From: DATGLE01 sp035294325
GTDB lineage: Bacteria > Chloroflexota > Ktedonobacteria > Ktedonobacterales > Ktedonobacteraceae
Reading direction: 5' to 3'
NCBI GenBank assembly: GCA_035294325.1
Contig: DATGLE010000009.1
Location: 1 to 42,885, forward strand
DNA length: 42,885 nt
Part shown: one piece after another, positions 8,726 to 17,371 of the stretch
Layout: the number at the start of each line of letters is the position of its first letter
Position numbering within the stretch: position 1 is the first letter of the stretch
The notes under the pieces: model-generated
What the model saw: only the letters and a program-made list of their open reading frames with translations
What the model was told of the DNA's origin: nothing
Database searches by the model: none
Program-made: the position numbers and the translations under genes

Positions 8726-9757
8726 ATGGCAAAAAACGTTCTTCCAGAGTCTTCAGCCCAGGAGACAGAAGTAAAAGCTGTGGAAGGCAGGCGCGGATTC
8801 TTGTCGTCCCTGGCAAGCATCCTCCTGAGACAGCGCGAGGCGAGCATTGTCATCGTTGCTATCGTACTGGTTATCTACTTTCAGGCTTCTAACCAGGCTT
8901 TCCTCTCGGCGGCAAGCGTGGCGACTCTCTTCCAGTACGCAGCGGCCACGACGATCATTGCCACCGGCGAAGTCATGCTGCTGATCTGTGGGGAAATGGA
9001 CCTCTCGGCCGGGATGATCTTCGCGCTGGTCCCTTTCGTCATATACTTCGTTGCCCAGGCCGGTATATCAATGTGGGTAGGGATTATTCTGGCCCTGATC
9101 CTCAGCGGCATCATTGGCCTCTTTAATGGTGCGATCACTGTTTTCTTGAAGGTGCCTTCCTTTATCACCACGCTGGGTATGATCTTCTTGCTGGAGGGCG
9201 TTGCGCTCCTCATCTCCGGCGGCTTCCCCAAGCTGGTGCCGCAGGAGGGCCTCATCAATGTTATTATGGGGCATGGTCTTTACGCAGAGATCATCTGGGC
9301 TGTCGTGATTGTCATCATTATGCAGATCGTTCTCAGCTATACACGCTGGGGCCTGCATACGGTGGCAACGGGCGGCAATGCTCTGGGGGCCAGCGAGGTT
9401 GGTATTAACGTCAACCGGATCAAGATAGGCAATTTTATCCTCTCTGCTATATTCAGCGGCTTCGCAGGTATCCTGGAATCGTTCCGTATTACCTCGATGG
9501 ATCCGCTGGCGGGCGGCACCAATATTATGTTCATGGCTATCGCCGGCGCGGTCATTGGCGGGACGGCGCTGCAAGGAGGATTGGGCACCATTGTTGGCGC
9601 CTTCCTGGGTGTGCTGGTACTCTCTATCCTTCAGGATGGCTTCACCCTGCTGGGGGTGAGTGCATTTACCTTTGATGTCATTCTGGGTATCGCAATCCTG
9701 ATTGCCATGATCCTGAACGTTCGTCTTCGCACGTGGAGAGAGAGAGGCACAGTATGA
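8726..9757 (+). CDS. Sugar ABC transporter permease (RbsC/FrcC type)
   Basis: The protein has 343 residues with about eight to ten hydrophobic segments after a 40-residue cytoplasmic N-terminus. Family landmarks are FLSAASVATLFQYAA, GEMDLSAGMIFAL, FIIT-like FITTLGMIFLLEG, TATGGN-like VATGGNALGASEVGINV and the AGAVIGGTALQGGLGT coupling loop. It forms the membrane channel for the binding protein at 7424. Ribosome site AAGGAG lies 5' of ATG 8726. The last codons overlap the ATPase start (ATGA). Confidence 0.92.
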   Translation: MAKNVLPESSAQETEVKAVEGRRGFLSSLASILLRQREASIVIVAIVLVIYFQASNQAFLSAASVATLFQYAAATTIIATGEVMLLICGEMDLSAGMIFALVPFVIYFVAQAGISMWVGIILALILSGIIGLFNGAITVFLKVPSFITTLGMIFLLEGVALLISGGFPKLVPQEGLINVIMGHGLYAEIIWAVVIVIIMQIVLSYTRWGLHTVATGGNALGASEVGINVNRIKIGNFILSAIFSGFAGILESFRITSMDPLAGGTNIMFMAIAGAVIGGTALQGGLGTIVGAFLGVLVLSILQDGFTLLGVSAFTFDVILGIAILIAMILNVRLRTWRERGTV

Positions 9758-10524
9758 CAGAAACGCCAGCTCCAGAGGCGATTCGCCTGGAACATATCGT
9801 CAAGCGCTTCGGGGCCATCACCGCGCTGCGTGATGTCAGTCTGCATCTGAAGCAGGGCGAGGTGCTGGGCCTCGTCGGCGATAATGGCGCCGGTAAATCG
9901 ACGCTGATTAAGATCATCACCGGCTTCATTCAGCCCGACGGCGGCCGGATCCTGGTCAATGGACAGGAGGTCAGGCTGCGTTCCGTGACGCAGGCCCGCT
10001 CCCTGGGCATCGAGACGGTCTACCAGGACCTCGCGCTGGTAAACGAACTCACCGTCTACCATAACATGTTCCTCAAGCGGGAGCGCGTTCTTGGCTTTCT
10101 GCCCCTGCTCGATAACCGCACGATGAAGGCGCAGGCGGAGGAGTACCTGAGGAGCATGAGGGTTAATATTCCCTCGATTGATGCTACCGTCGCCAAACTT
10201 TCGGGCGGCCAGCGCCAGGCCATTGCTATCGCCAGGGCCGTCTACTCAAACGCGAAAATCCTGCTGCTGGATGAGCCGCTGGCCGCGATGGGCGCCAAAG
10301 AAGGCTCTTTGATTATGGATCTGATTCGCCGGCTCAAGCAGAGGGGAGATGTGTCGATCATTATGATCGCTCACAACTATGCCCAGGTGCTTGAGATCTG
10401 TGACCGCGTGAATTTGCTCCAGCACGGTACGATTGTCCTGGATAAACCCGCATCCCCCGAGTTGATGGATGAACTGACCGAACTGGTGATGCGCGAGTAT
10501 CGCATCGGCGCTGCCGGCTCGTAA
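9754..10524 (+). CDS. Sugar ABC transporter ATP-binding protein (single-domain, FrcA type)
   Basis: The protein has 256 residues. Walker A is GDNGAGKST (42-50), the signature LSGGQ is at 149-153, Walker B LLDEP at 171-175 and the switch histidine H207 is in MIAHNY. It has one nucleotide-binding domain, whereas RbsA/XylG have two fused; this matches FrcA-like systems that work as homodimers. The start is ATG 9754, overlapping the permease stop by ATGA. An upstream in-frame GTG at 9733 is less likely. It is the last gene of the operon. Confidence 0.93.
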   Translation: MTETPAPEAIRLEHIVKRFGAITALRDVSLHLKQGEVLGLVGDNGAGKSTLIKIITGFIQPDGGRILVNGQEVRLRSVTQARSLGIETVYQDLALVNELTVYHNMFLKRERVLGFLPLLDNRTMKAQAEEYLRSMRVNIPSIDATVAKLSGGQRQAIAIARAVYSNAKILLLDEPLAAMGAKEGSLIMDLIRRLKQRGDVSIIMIAHNYAQVLEICDRVNLLQHGTIVLDKPASPELMDELTELVMREYRIGAAGS

Positions 10525-10536
10525 AGCAGGATATGC

Positions 10537-10595
10537 TTTGTGAGAGAAAGGAGAGAGGCGGGCCTGTGACCCGCCTCTCTCCTTTCTCTCACAAA
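10537..10595 (+). terminator. Very long perfect hairpin after the sugar operon
   Basis: Arms of 26 nt (10537-10562 and 10570-10595) are perfectly complementary around a 7-nt loop CCTGTGA. The outer bases are TTTG/CAAA, so the stem opens with A:T pairs, but no long T-run follows. It starts 13 nt after the ATPase stop and probably terminates or protects the operon transcript. Confidence 0.75.
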
Positions 10596-10799
10596 ACAGT
10601 CCTTCCTCCCCCCCGCAAAAGTCCTATGACCAGGCAGCCAGGGTTTGCAAAACGCTCGTTGTAATGCTACTTTGAATGCATGTAACCACAAAGATTTTCC
10701 ATTCGTACTTAATATGAAGCACCAGCATAAAATTGTAGAGCTAAGCGTGCTCTACCTGTGTAAAGAAATAGAAATTAACTCTACTAGATAAGCGGATCA

Positions 10800-12068
10800 T
10801 TGGAGCCTTTACTCAAAAATACTGGACGCAATAACAACATAGCTGTACTCGATGGCGTGCGTGCACTCGCATGCCTGGCGGTCATCACATACCATATCAA
10901 CCGCTTCACCTCGCTATCTCATGTGTGGACATCAGCCATTGGCTCGATCACGACGGCCATTGCGCTGACAGGGTGGTCCGGCGTGACGCTTTTCTTCGTC
11001 CTCTCGGGCTTCCTGCTGTTCATGCCCTACGCGAAATCCATGCTATTTGACAGTCCGTGGCCTTCACTGCGCACTTTCTACCTGCGTCGCGCGCTGCGTA
11101 TCCTGCCTGGCTACTATGCCTCGCTTTTCCTGCTGATTATCCTGGCGCATCCACAGTATCTCCAGCCGGACCATTTGAAGGATCTGGGGCTATTTCTCAC
11201 GCTCTTCATGGACTCCACCCATGAGACCTATCAGCAGATCAACGGTCCCTTCTGGACGCTGGCCGTCGAATGGCAGTTCTATTTGCTGCTGCCCTTCCTG
11301 GCCTGGGGTTTCGCGCGTATTGTCAGGCACGGCCCGCTGCGCCGGCGCGTGTGGAAGCTGGCGCTCTGCCTGCTGGGGCTGGTCATCTGGGGTGTAGCGA
11401 CACGCTACTGGGGGCGTTATCACTTGCTGCATCCCGATCAGGCGCCCCTGCTGCCCCGGCCGATCTTCGATGCCGCCATGTTTTTCCTCTACGGACAGGA
11501 TGGCAAGTTTCTGGAAGACTTCGCGATTGGCATGTTCGTCTGCGCCGGCTACACGCTCTCGCAGCATGCCGAAATCAGGCAGAAGGTAAGCGCGTACCTG
11601 GGCCGTTATAGCCTCTGGTTCTGGGGCGCGGGCGTGTTCCTGCTCTTCTTTATGGCGACATGGAGCGTCTATCCGCCGCTCCAGATTCTCGCTCCGTTGA
11701 TCGGTCCCCATAACTGGCTGACCGAACTGGGCTTCGCACTGGGGTTCGGACTGTGTGTCAGCGGCATCCTCTTCGGGCCGATCACGCTCAAGAGGCCCTT
11801 TGAGTGGGCGCCCCTGCGCCGCACTGGCGTCATCTCCTACAGCCTCTATATCTGGCACCTGCCGATCCTGCTCGCTTTTATGGCCTATGTACTGCCCCTT
11901 GTCTCAGACTGGAAGCACCTGTTCGTGTACAGCCTCTACTGGCTCTGTGTCGCGCTCGTGATCTTCCCTTTCTGCTACCTGTTCTATCGCGCCATCGAGG
12001 AGCCGTGGATCAAAATGGCGCACAGGAAGCCGAAAATGGAGCCAGCGACCAGGACGCCCGCGCCCTAG
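10800..12068 (+). CDS. Acyltransferase family 3 membrane protein (OafA/YrhL-like)
   Basis: The protein has 422 residues and about ten membrane segments. The N-terminal family signature AVLDGVRALACLAVITYH contains the catalytic-type His. FFVLSGFLLF, FYLRRALRILPGYY, FWTLAVEWQFYLLLP and SYSLYIWHLPIL are all diagnostic. These enzymes O-acylate polysaccharides or lipids at the cytoplasmic membrane. The TTG at 10800 is taken as start because the conserved N-terminus lies only about 15 residues in and no in-frame ATG is available; the start is uncertain. It is a single gene, with a repeat-rich gap beyond the next gene. Confidence 0.85.
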   Translation: MEPLLKNTGRNNNIAVLDGVRALACLAVITYHINRFTSLSHVWTSAIGSITTAIALTGWSGVTLFFVLSGFLLFMPYAKSMLFDSPWPSLRTFYLRRALRILPGYYASLFLLIILAHPQYLQPDHLKDLGLFLTLFMDSTHETYQQINGPFWTLAVEWQFYLLLPFLAWGFARIVRHGPLRRRVWKLALCLLGLVIWGVATRYWGRYHLLHPDQAPLLPRPIFDAAMFFLYGQDGKFLEDFAIGMFVCAGYTLSQHAEIRQKVSAYLGRYSLWFWGAGVFLLFFMATWSVYPPLQILAPLIGPHNWLTELGFALGFGLCVSGILFGPITLKRPFEWAPLRRTGVISYSLYIWHLPILLAFMAYVLPLVSDWKHLFVYSLYWLCVALVIFPFCYLFYRAIEEPWIKMAHRKPKMEPATRTPAP

Positions 12069-12138
12069 CCTTCAATCAGCACGGATGGAATACCTTCGTG
12101 GGCCGGCACAGGGCCAGCCCACGAGCTACGACCTGTAA

Positions 12139-13122
12139 TTAGCTCTCATCAACCACGAGCGCCACTTTCCCCGTTACTTTGCGCTGCATCATGGCATTCA
12201 GCGCATCGGCGGCGCGCGTGAGCGGGTAAGTGGCGGAGACCAGCGGCTTGAGCTTCCCTTCGGCATACCAGCCGATCAGTTCGCGGATATACTCGTGATG
12301 GCGCGCCGGATCGCGCTCGGCGAATGATCCCCAGAAGACACCGACAATCGAGCAGCCCTTGAGCAGCGTCAGATTCAGCGGGATGCGCGGAATGTCGCCC
12401 GCGGCGAAGCCGACGACCAGAAAACGCCCGCCCCAGCCTGTGGCGCGCAGCGCCGGCTCGGAGAAGGGGCCGCCCACCGGATCGAAGACGACATCGAAGC
12501 CCTTGCCGCCGGTCAGTTCCTTTGCGCGCTCTTTAAGGTCCTCGACGCTATAGTTGATGCCGTCGTCGGCCCCGTAGCGCCTGCACACGGCGAGCTTTTC
12601 CTGCGATGATGCAGCGGCGATGACGCGCGCTCCCATGATCTTGCCGATCTCCACGGCGGCCAGACCCACCCCTCCGGCGGCGCCGAGCACCAGCAGCGTC
12701 TCGCCGGGCTTGAGCTGCGCGCGATCCTTGAGCGCGTAGTGGGAGGTTGCATAGGTCATGGTAAAAACGGCGGCGGTAGTGAAATCCATGTTCTCCGGCA
12801 GGGGGATCAGCCGCCGCTCATCGGTGACGACCTCTTCCGCGTAGCCGCCCCAGTTGGTGAAGGCGATAACGTGGTCTCCAACCTTCGCCCGCTCGACGCC
12901 CTCGCCCACTGCTTTGACGATGCCCGCGACTTCGCCGCCGGGCGAGAACGGCATAGGTGGCTTAAACTGGTATTTCCCCTGGATAATCAGCGTGTCGGGG
13001 AAATTCACGCCGCACGCTTTCACATCGATCACGACCTGCCCATTGCCCGGCCTGGGCGATGCCACCTCTTCAAGCACAAGATCTTCTGGCGGCCCGTAGG
13101 CTTTGCATAGCACTGCTTTCAT
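12139..13122 (-). CDS. NADPH:quinone oxidoreductase-like MDR protein
   Basis: The protein has 327 residues. The start is ATG 13122 with GGAGAA 5' of it. The sequence MKAVLCKAYGPPEDLVLEEV opens like Qor-type zinc-free MDR enzymes. GVNFPDTLIIQGKYQ replaces the zinc-binding Cys of alcohol dehydrogenases with Asn. The nucleotide site is LGAAGGVGLAAVEIGK, and DVVFDPVGG and GRFLVVGFAAGDIP are typical of the family. It probably transfers hydride from NADPH to a quinone or enoyl-type substrate. It is monocistronic and convergent with the acyltransferase. Confidence 0.88.
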   Translation of the reverse strand: MKAVLCKAYGPPEDLVLEEVASPRPGNGQVVIDVKACGVNFPDTLIIQGKYQFKPPMPFSPGGEVAGIVKAVGEGVERAKVGDHVIAFTNWGGYAEEVVTDERRLIPLPENMDFTTAAVFTMTYATSHYALKDRAQLKPGETLLVLGAAGGVGLAAVEIGKIMGARVIAAASSQEKLAVCRRYGADDGINYSVEDLKERAKELTGGKGFDVVFDPVGGPFSEPALRATGWGGRFLVVGFAAGDIPRIPLNLTLLKGCSIVGVFWGSFAERDPARHHEYIRELIGWYAEGKLKPLVSATYPLTRAADALNAMMQRKVTGKVALVVDES

Positions 13123-13837
13123 CGTTCTCCTGCCTTTCAGCGGGTGTCTGATCCTCAGCGCCCCGCACTCGCGCGCCCGACGTTCGCGCGGCTCCGCCGC
13201 GCCAGGGTTGTAGGGTGGGGAGGGCGAATGCGCGCAGCGCATTCGCCCTCCCCACCCTACAACTCGGAGGCAGGGGCCGCAGCGCTCTCGCCCACGCTCC
13301 CCGGCCTTTGTGCAGCGAAGCCGCCTCTGGAGGTACAGGGTGTGGGAAAAAATGGGCATAGCCCATATTTCCACCTCTCCCCGTACAACTCGAAGGCAGG
13401 CGCCGCAGCGCTCCCGCTCTCTGATCGGCCTTCAAGCGGCGAAGCCGCCTCTGGAGGTACAGGGCGTGAGAAAAAACGGGCATAGCCCATATTTCCACCT
13501 CTCCCCGTACAACGCGGAGGCAGGCGCCGCAGCGCTCCAGCTCTCTGATCGGCCTTTGTGCAGCGAAGCCGCCTCTGGAGGTACAGGGTGTGTGGAAAAA
13601 AATGCGCGCAGCGCATTTTTTTTTCCACACACCCTGTACTCCCTCCGCGAGCGCCGTAGGCGCGAGCAAGGGATGGAAATAGAAATCAGATACCCTCTCA
13701 AAACCATACCAGCTTGATAATGCATTATAGCAGATAGAAACCCTGACTCACCGGCAGAAAGGACCGGAGTGGATACCGCGAAACTGTTTAGCCTGAGTGA
13801 TACGTGTGAAAAATAAAGGTAGATTGGATGGTATTGT
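13123..13837. repeat. 715-nt gene-free gap filled with hairpin repeats
   Basis: From left to right: a GC-rich stretch (13179-13200) sharing GACGTTCGCGCGGCTCCGCC with 37076-37095; a 27-bp perfect hairpin with a 3-nt loop (13207-13233/13237-13263); three direct repeats of about 125 bp starting near 13258, 13384 and 13508, each holding a hairpin between GGTACAGGG and CCCGTAC-like arms; a nearly perfect hairpin at 13581-13607/13611-13639 differing by 2 nt in an A/T run; and the conserved tail GCGAGCGCCGTAGGCGCGAG at 13647. Minus-strand frames through it give only repetitive peptides and are not genes. The last 150 nt are the leader of the kinase gene. Confidence 0.85.
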
Positions 13838-15073
13838 ATGGACGTACCGAGTGTGCTTATCATTGATGATGATCCTTCTTTATTGCAGGCACTGCCACAG
13901 ACATTATACCTGCGCATGCGCGATATCGAAGTAGCTACCTGCGATGCGGCGCAAACAGCCCTTGTATTGATACAGGAGCGCGATTATGACGCGATTGTGA
14001 GCGACATCAAAATGCCGGGCATGGACGGCCTGGAGCTGCTCGAACGCGTCAGGGAACTGCGCCCGGATACGCCGGTGCTGCTGATTACCGGCCATGGAGA
14101 CTACGATCTGGCGATCCGGGCGCTGCGTGGCGGGGCCTACGATTACATTCAGAAGCCAATTGACCGCGACTCCTTTATTGCGGCATTGCAGCGCGCGATT
14201 CAGACACGCCGGTTGCGCCGCCGCGTCACAGAGCAGCATGTCGCGCTCGCGCTGCACGCTAAATCGCTCGAACAACTCGTAGAGCGGCGCACGAGCGAGC
14301 TTGTACAGGCCAACGCGATCAAAGATAAATTTCTCAAGGTCGTCTCGCACGAACTTCAAGTGCCGCTCACAAATCTGATCGGCATGACGCAACTGCTGCG
14401 CCAGCAACTTGAGCATCCTGAAAATACCGGGACGGTGAAGCAGGGCCTCTATGAGATGGAGCATTCGCTGCAACGGACGGCGGTGCTGGTGCAGGATCTG
14501 CTCGACACCTCGCTTATGGAAACCAATATGTTCGTCCTGAACCGCGAGCGCTGTAACCTCGTCGAACTATGCCGGAATATGCTCAGAGAGTATACAGCCG
14601 GGGCCGGTCCCACGCTCGCCAGCGAGACACTCGGCGACCCGGTGGAAGTAGAAGCGGATAGCGATAGGATTACCGAGGTGCTGATGAACCTGCTCTCGAA
14701 TGCACGCAAGTTCTCGCCGAAGGGTTCGCCCATTACAGTGACGGTGCGGCGTTCGGGTTACGATGCAATCATTGACGTGCGAGACGAAGGTATTGGCATT
14801 CCTGACGAGGCGCTGCCGCATATCTTCGAGCAGTTCTATCGCGTTCCGGGCACGCATATACAGGATGGGGTGCGCGCAGGTCTGGGGCTGGGCCTGTATG
14901 TTGCCCATAAAATTGTGGAGAGGCATGGCGGCCATATCGAGGTGCAGAGCGTGCCGGGAGAAGGCAGCGTCTTCTCCGTCGTGCTGCCATTATGCATCGA
15001 TCAGGCGGCGGAAAATACCAGCGGGTCGGAGCGGGTGCCGTCCGAGCAGAGCGCCTGGACGATCATTCATTGA
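13838..15073 (+). CDS. Hybrid response regulator-histidine kinase (REC-HisKA-HATPase)
   Basis: The protein has 411 residues and no membrane segment. The receiver domain (1-125) has acidic IIDDD (8-12), phospho-acceptor D56 (IVSDIKMPG), T84 region (LLITGHG) and K106 (YIQKP). A coiled segment leads to HisKA with H171 in VSHELQVPL. The HATPase_c domain has the N box MNLLSNARKF (283-292), G1 DEGIGIP and G2 GLGLGLYVAHK. It is probably a cytoplasmic phosphorelay protein whose kinase is tuned by its own receiver domain. No partner gene is adjacent. The 765 nt upstream are free of other plus-strand genes. Confidence 0.92.
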   Translation: MDVPSVLIIDDDPSLLQALPQTLYLRMRDIEVATCDAAQTALVLIQERDYDAIVSDIKMPGMDGLELLERVRELRPDTPVLLITGHGDYDLAIRALRGGAYDYIQKPIDRDSFIAALQRAIQTRRLRRRVTEQHVALALHAKSLEQLVERRTSELVQANAIKDKFLKVVSHELQVPLTNLIGMTQLLRQQLEHPENTGTVKQGLYEMEHSLQRTAVLVQDLLDTSLMETNMFVLNRERCNLVELCRNMLREYTAGAGPTLASETLGDPVEVEADSDRITEVLMNLLSNARKFSPKGSPITVTVRRSGYDAIIDVRDEGIGIPDEALPHIFEQFYRVPGTHIQDGVRAGLGLGLYVAHKIVERHGGHIEVQSVPGEGSVFSVVLPLCIDQAAENTSGSERVPSEQSAWTIIH

Positions 15074-15100
15074 TTTGTGGCTGGCACGCGCTGCAACACC

Positions 15101-15478
15101 TTACTCTTGCCCATTAATCCCCGGCAATGAACCGTGGGTATGGTGATGGTCACTGGCGGGAATATGGACCTCAATATCAGACCAATCTACTGCGGTCACA
15201 TGACCGCCAGTGATTGTAACCTCCCTGCTCGGAAGTGCCCGGATAATGTAATCACCGGCGACGAGTGCAAGAAAAACTCCGGCGAAAACCGTGCGCCCGT
15301 TGACCTTTCGTTCATGGATAGCTGTATGGATCTTCTTTGTGTCGTTCCCTTTCAGGCTAACCTCGATTTCCTTGCCGAGAAGTTCCTTGCCAGTGTAAAT
15401 GACCAGTGCTCCGACATCCTGTCCGATATCCAGCACTGCATGTTCGGTATGAATCCGCTCGCTGTATTGCTCAACCAT
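15101..15478 (-). CDS. Small conserved protein of unknown function (actinobacterial 'phospholipase'-annotated type)
   Basis: The protein has 125 residues and no signal peptide. A recognisable core reads HAVLDIGQDVGALVIYT, IEVSLKGND, HTAIHERKVNGRTVFAGVF and ITGGHVTAVDW; it is His-rich near the C-terminus (DHHHTHG). I recall similar short proteins in Actinobacteria labelled phospholipase without catalytic evidence; no catalytic motif is visible here. It lies downstream of the DUF4331 gene on the same strand, with a 23-bp hairpin between them. The function is unknown. Confidence 0.7.
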   Translation of the reverse strand: MVEQYSERIHTEHAVLDIGQDVGALVIYTGKELLGKEIEVSLKGNDTKKIHTAIHERKVNGRTVFAGVFLALVAGDYIIRALPSREVTITGGHVTAVDWSDIEVHIPASDHHHTHGSLPGINGQE

Positions 15479-15538
15479 CCTTTTCTCTCTTATCTACCAT
15501 CTTTCTATCACCGCTCTACAATATCATTCCTTTCTCAC

Positions 15539-15597
15539 GATAGATGATGTGTAGTTAAAATTGAGTATTGCGCGATTTTAACCACACATCATCTATC
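15539..15597 (-). terminator. 23-bp hairpin between DUF4331 gene and the small conserved gene
   Basis: Arms 15539-15561 and 15575-15597 pair over 23 positions with a single mismatch, around a 13-nt loop. It lies 39 nt beyond the DUF4331 stop codon on the minus strand and is A+T rich at the loop side. It may terminate or attenuate transcription into the next gene. Confidence 0.6.
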
Positions 15598-15635
15598 AGG
15601 CTCGCACCCCAGGTACGAGCCAGCGATTTTGCTAT

Positions 15636-17009
15636 TTACGCGGAAGGGACATCAAAGCCGCTAAATGGCAGGCCGAGATATGGGAATTGCTGTTTGTAAT
15701 GAACCCCTGGCGGAATCTGCGGTGGCGAGAAGTCGCTTACGACAGAGGCCGCTGCATCAGGCTTAAAGTGTGGATCGACGAGAGGAATAGTGAGACCTGC
15801 TATCGCTCGCAACTCGACTGTTACTACGTCGTCGAAAACCCTGCGACCATTGGGGAAGCCTGCCAGGTCTCCTCCCAGTAGCCCCAGGATATTCGGCTTT
15901 TCCGCGGGCGGAATTGCCAGGTTCAGGCGTAGCAAATCGGCCTGTGTCTTGCCGGTGAAATTCTGGAAGCCAGGAATGATCCCGGAGGGAATGCCGGTCA
16001 GCAGGATAGCCACCAGGTCCGCGCGCGGCTTGTTGTAGGCGGCCAGATGAGGGAATACCCCTGGATAGAGCGCTGGCAGTAAGCTCGCGACCTCCGGGTG
16101 CTGGTAGTACTCGACGAACTGCCTGTCATCTCTGGGATCTTGCGAGTTCCAGTAATCCTTACGTCCCATAGGAATAATGACTTCATTGATCAGAGGCTCG
16201 CCCAGACGCGAGACCTGAACGAAGGGGCCACTCTCTACCATATCCCCTCTTCCGTCAAAGATCAACGCTTTCTGGCGACTCGCGGACGCATAAACGCCAA
16301 TAACTGAGCGTGGATCATGGGGATTGGTGGGATTGTAACCACCCTGCGTGAGCAAGGTCTTTGGTACCTGGATTGCAATGCTGTGTACGTTAACATCCTC
16401 GAGTCCATTGACTCCTGGTGCGGGATGACGCGGCATCACATGCAAATTCTGAAATGGTCGTAGATCGAGCAGATCAAAGACGGCTCCCAGATCGACGTAA
16501 AATCCATCGGCTCGCTGCCCGGCGAAGACGGTCTCACCGCTGGCAAGCTTATGAACAGCCATCTGCGCCAGCTCTGCATAGTTGGGCGTTGAAAGTGGAC
16601 CGATGTTGCAAGGCGGACAGGCTAGCCCGCTTGCCAGCGTGGTCGAGTGTCCCTGGTCATCTACCCTGGTTATGGAATAGAACTGCCTTCTATTCCAATT
16701 GGGACTATCAAGGGAGGTAATCGGGCCAGTGTTATAGAGGAAGGTACTGGGATTGCGCACCTGTACCTGGAAACGGAACTGGTAGGTAATTTCGGCAACT
16801 CCGTCTCCGTTATGGTCAATGTGGATTTCATAGAGAACATCCTCGCCGAACTCATAAAAGTTTGGCCCGCCATCCGGCGCCTCCAGGGGGATGAAGTTCG
16901 CAATCAGCGTCACCGTGTCTGGCCGATCCGGGCTGACAAAGGCATAGACATCGGTATTATCAGCAACCGGATCTTTGGAAATCTCCGGGGCTTCACGATG
17001 GGATGACAT
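15636..17009 (-). CDS. DUF4331 domain protein
   Basis: The protein has 457 residues. ATG 17009 is chosen (GAGAGG 5' of it), giving MSSHREAPEISKDPVADNTD, the characteristic DUF4331 opening. Further family features are DVYAFVSPDRPDTVTLIANF, HIDHNGDG, FAGQRADGFYVDLGAVFDLL and the late LRLNLAIPP. Members are often exported, but no signal peptide is visible here. The upstream neighbour encodes a short Tat-signal protein, raising the idea of co-export. The biochemical function of the family is not established. Confidence 0.88.
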   Translation of the reverse strand: MSSHREAPEISKDPVADNTDVYAFVSPDRPDTVTLIANFIPLEAPDGGPNFYEFGEDVLYEIHIDHNGDGVAEITYQFRFQVQVRNPSTFLYNTGPITSLDSPNWNRRQFYSITRVDDQGHSTTLASGLACPPCNIGPLSTPNYAELAQMAVHKLASGETVFAGQRADGFYVDLGAVFDLLDLRPFQNLHVMPRHPAPGVNGLEDVNVHSIAIQVPKTLLTQGGYNPTNPHDPRSVIGVYASASRQKALIFDGRGDMVESGPFVQVSRLGEPLINEVIIPMGRKDYWNSQDPRDDRQFVEYYQHPEVASLLPALYPGVFPHLAAYNKPRADLVAILLTGIPSGIIPGFQNFTGKTQADLLRLNLAIPPAEKPNILGLLGGDLAGFPNGRRVFDDVVTVELRAIAGLTIPLVDPHFKPDAAASVVSDFSPPQIPPGVHYKQQFPYLGLPFSGFDVPSA

Positions 17010-17065
17010 AGTTTTACCTCTCACTGCAATAATAAAATCTCTCGCGCAATGTCGTGAATTATTGT

Positions 17066-17371
17066 CTAATGCACAGCACGCAAAAGGCGCGTAACGAGTT
17101 CCGAGTCACGATACGTAATCTCCTGAGTGCCAACCAGGAGGGAGATCTCGCCTGTGGCAAGATCGCTGACGTGGGCTATCAAAGGCGCGGATAGCGGAGC
17201 CGCAACTGCTGGTAGTTCCGTTACCGAATTTGTAACTGCGGGCAATTCTGCCACCGCAGCCTCTGTAGCCTCAGGCGCGGCGGACAGGGTTGGCAGGGCA
17301 GCGAGCATGCCAATCGTCGCTATACTGGCTGAACTCTGCATGATAAACCCGCGTCGTGTCACCTTTGCCAT
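17066..17371 (-). CDS. Small Tat-exported protein
   Basis: The protein has 101 residues. It starts MAKVTRRGFIM with a twin-arginine motif, then a hydrophobic stretch (ASIATIGMLAALPTLSAAP) ending in a plausible signal peptidase site. An Ala/Pro/Val-rich linker leads to a compact C-terminal segment (PLIAHVSDLATGEISLLVG and YRDSELVTRLLRAV) that looks like a conserved small domain. It lies 56 nt upstream of the DUF4331 start on the same strand, so it is probably the first gene of that operon. The role is unknown. Confidence 0.75.
   Translation of the reverse strand: MAKVTRRGFIMQSSASIATIGMLAALPTLSAAPEATEAAVAELPAVTNSVTELPAVAAPLSAPLIAHVSDLATGEISLLVGTQEITYRDSELVTRLLRAVH

Noticed and set aside
11190..11858. 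222-codon minus-strand frame inside the acyltransferase gene
   Set aside because: It is antisense to strongly conserved membrane segments and has no motif of its own.
13258..13640. CRISPR-like array
   Set aside because: Repeat units of about 125 bp abut each other with no unique spacers, and there are no cas genes.
13070..13669. Minus-strand frames with repeated peptides in the gap before the kinase gene
   Set aside because: The peptides come from the 125-bp tandem repeat and its hairpins; no start signal and no protein-like composition.
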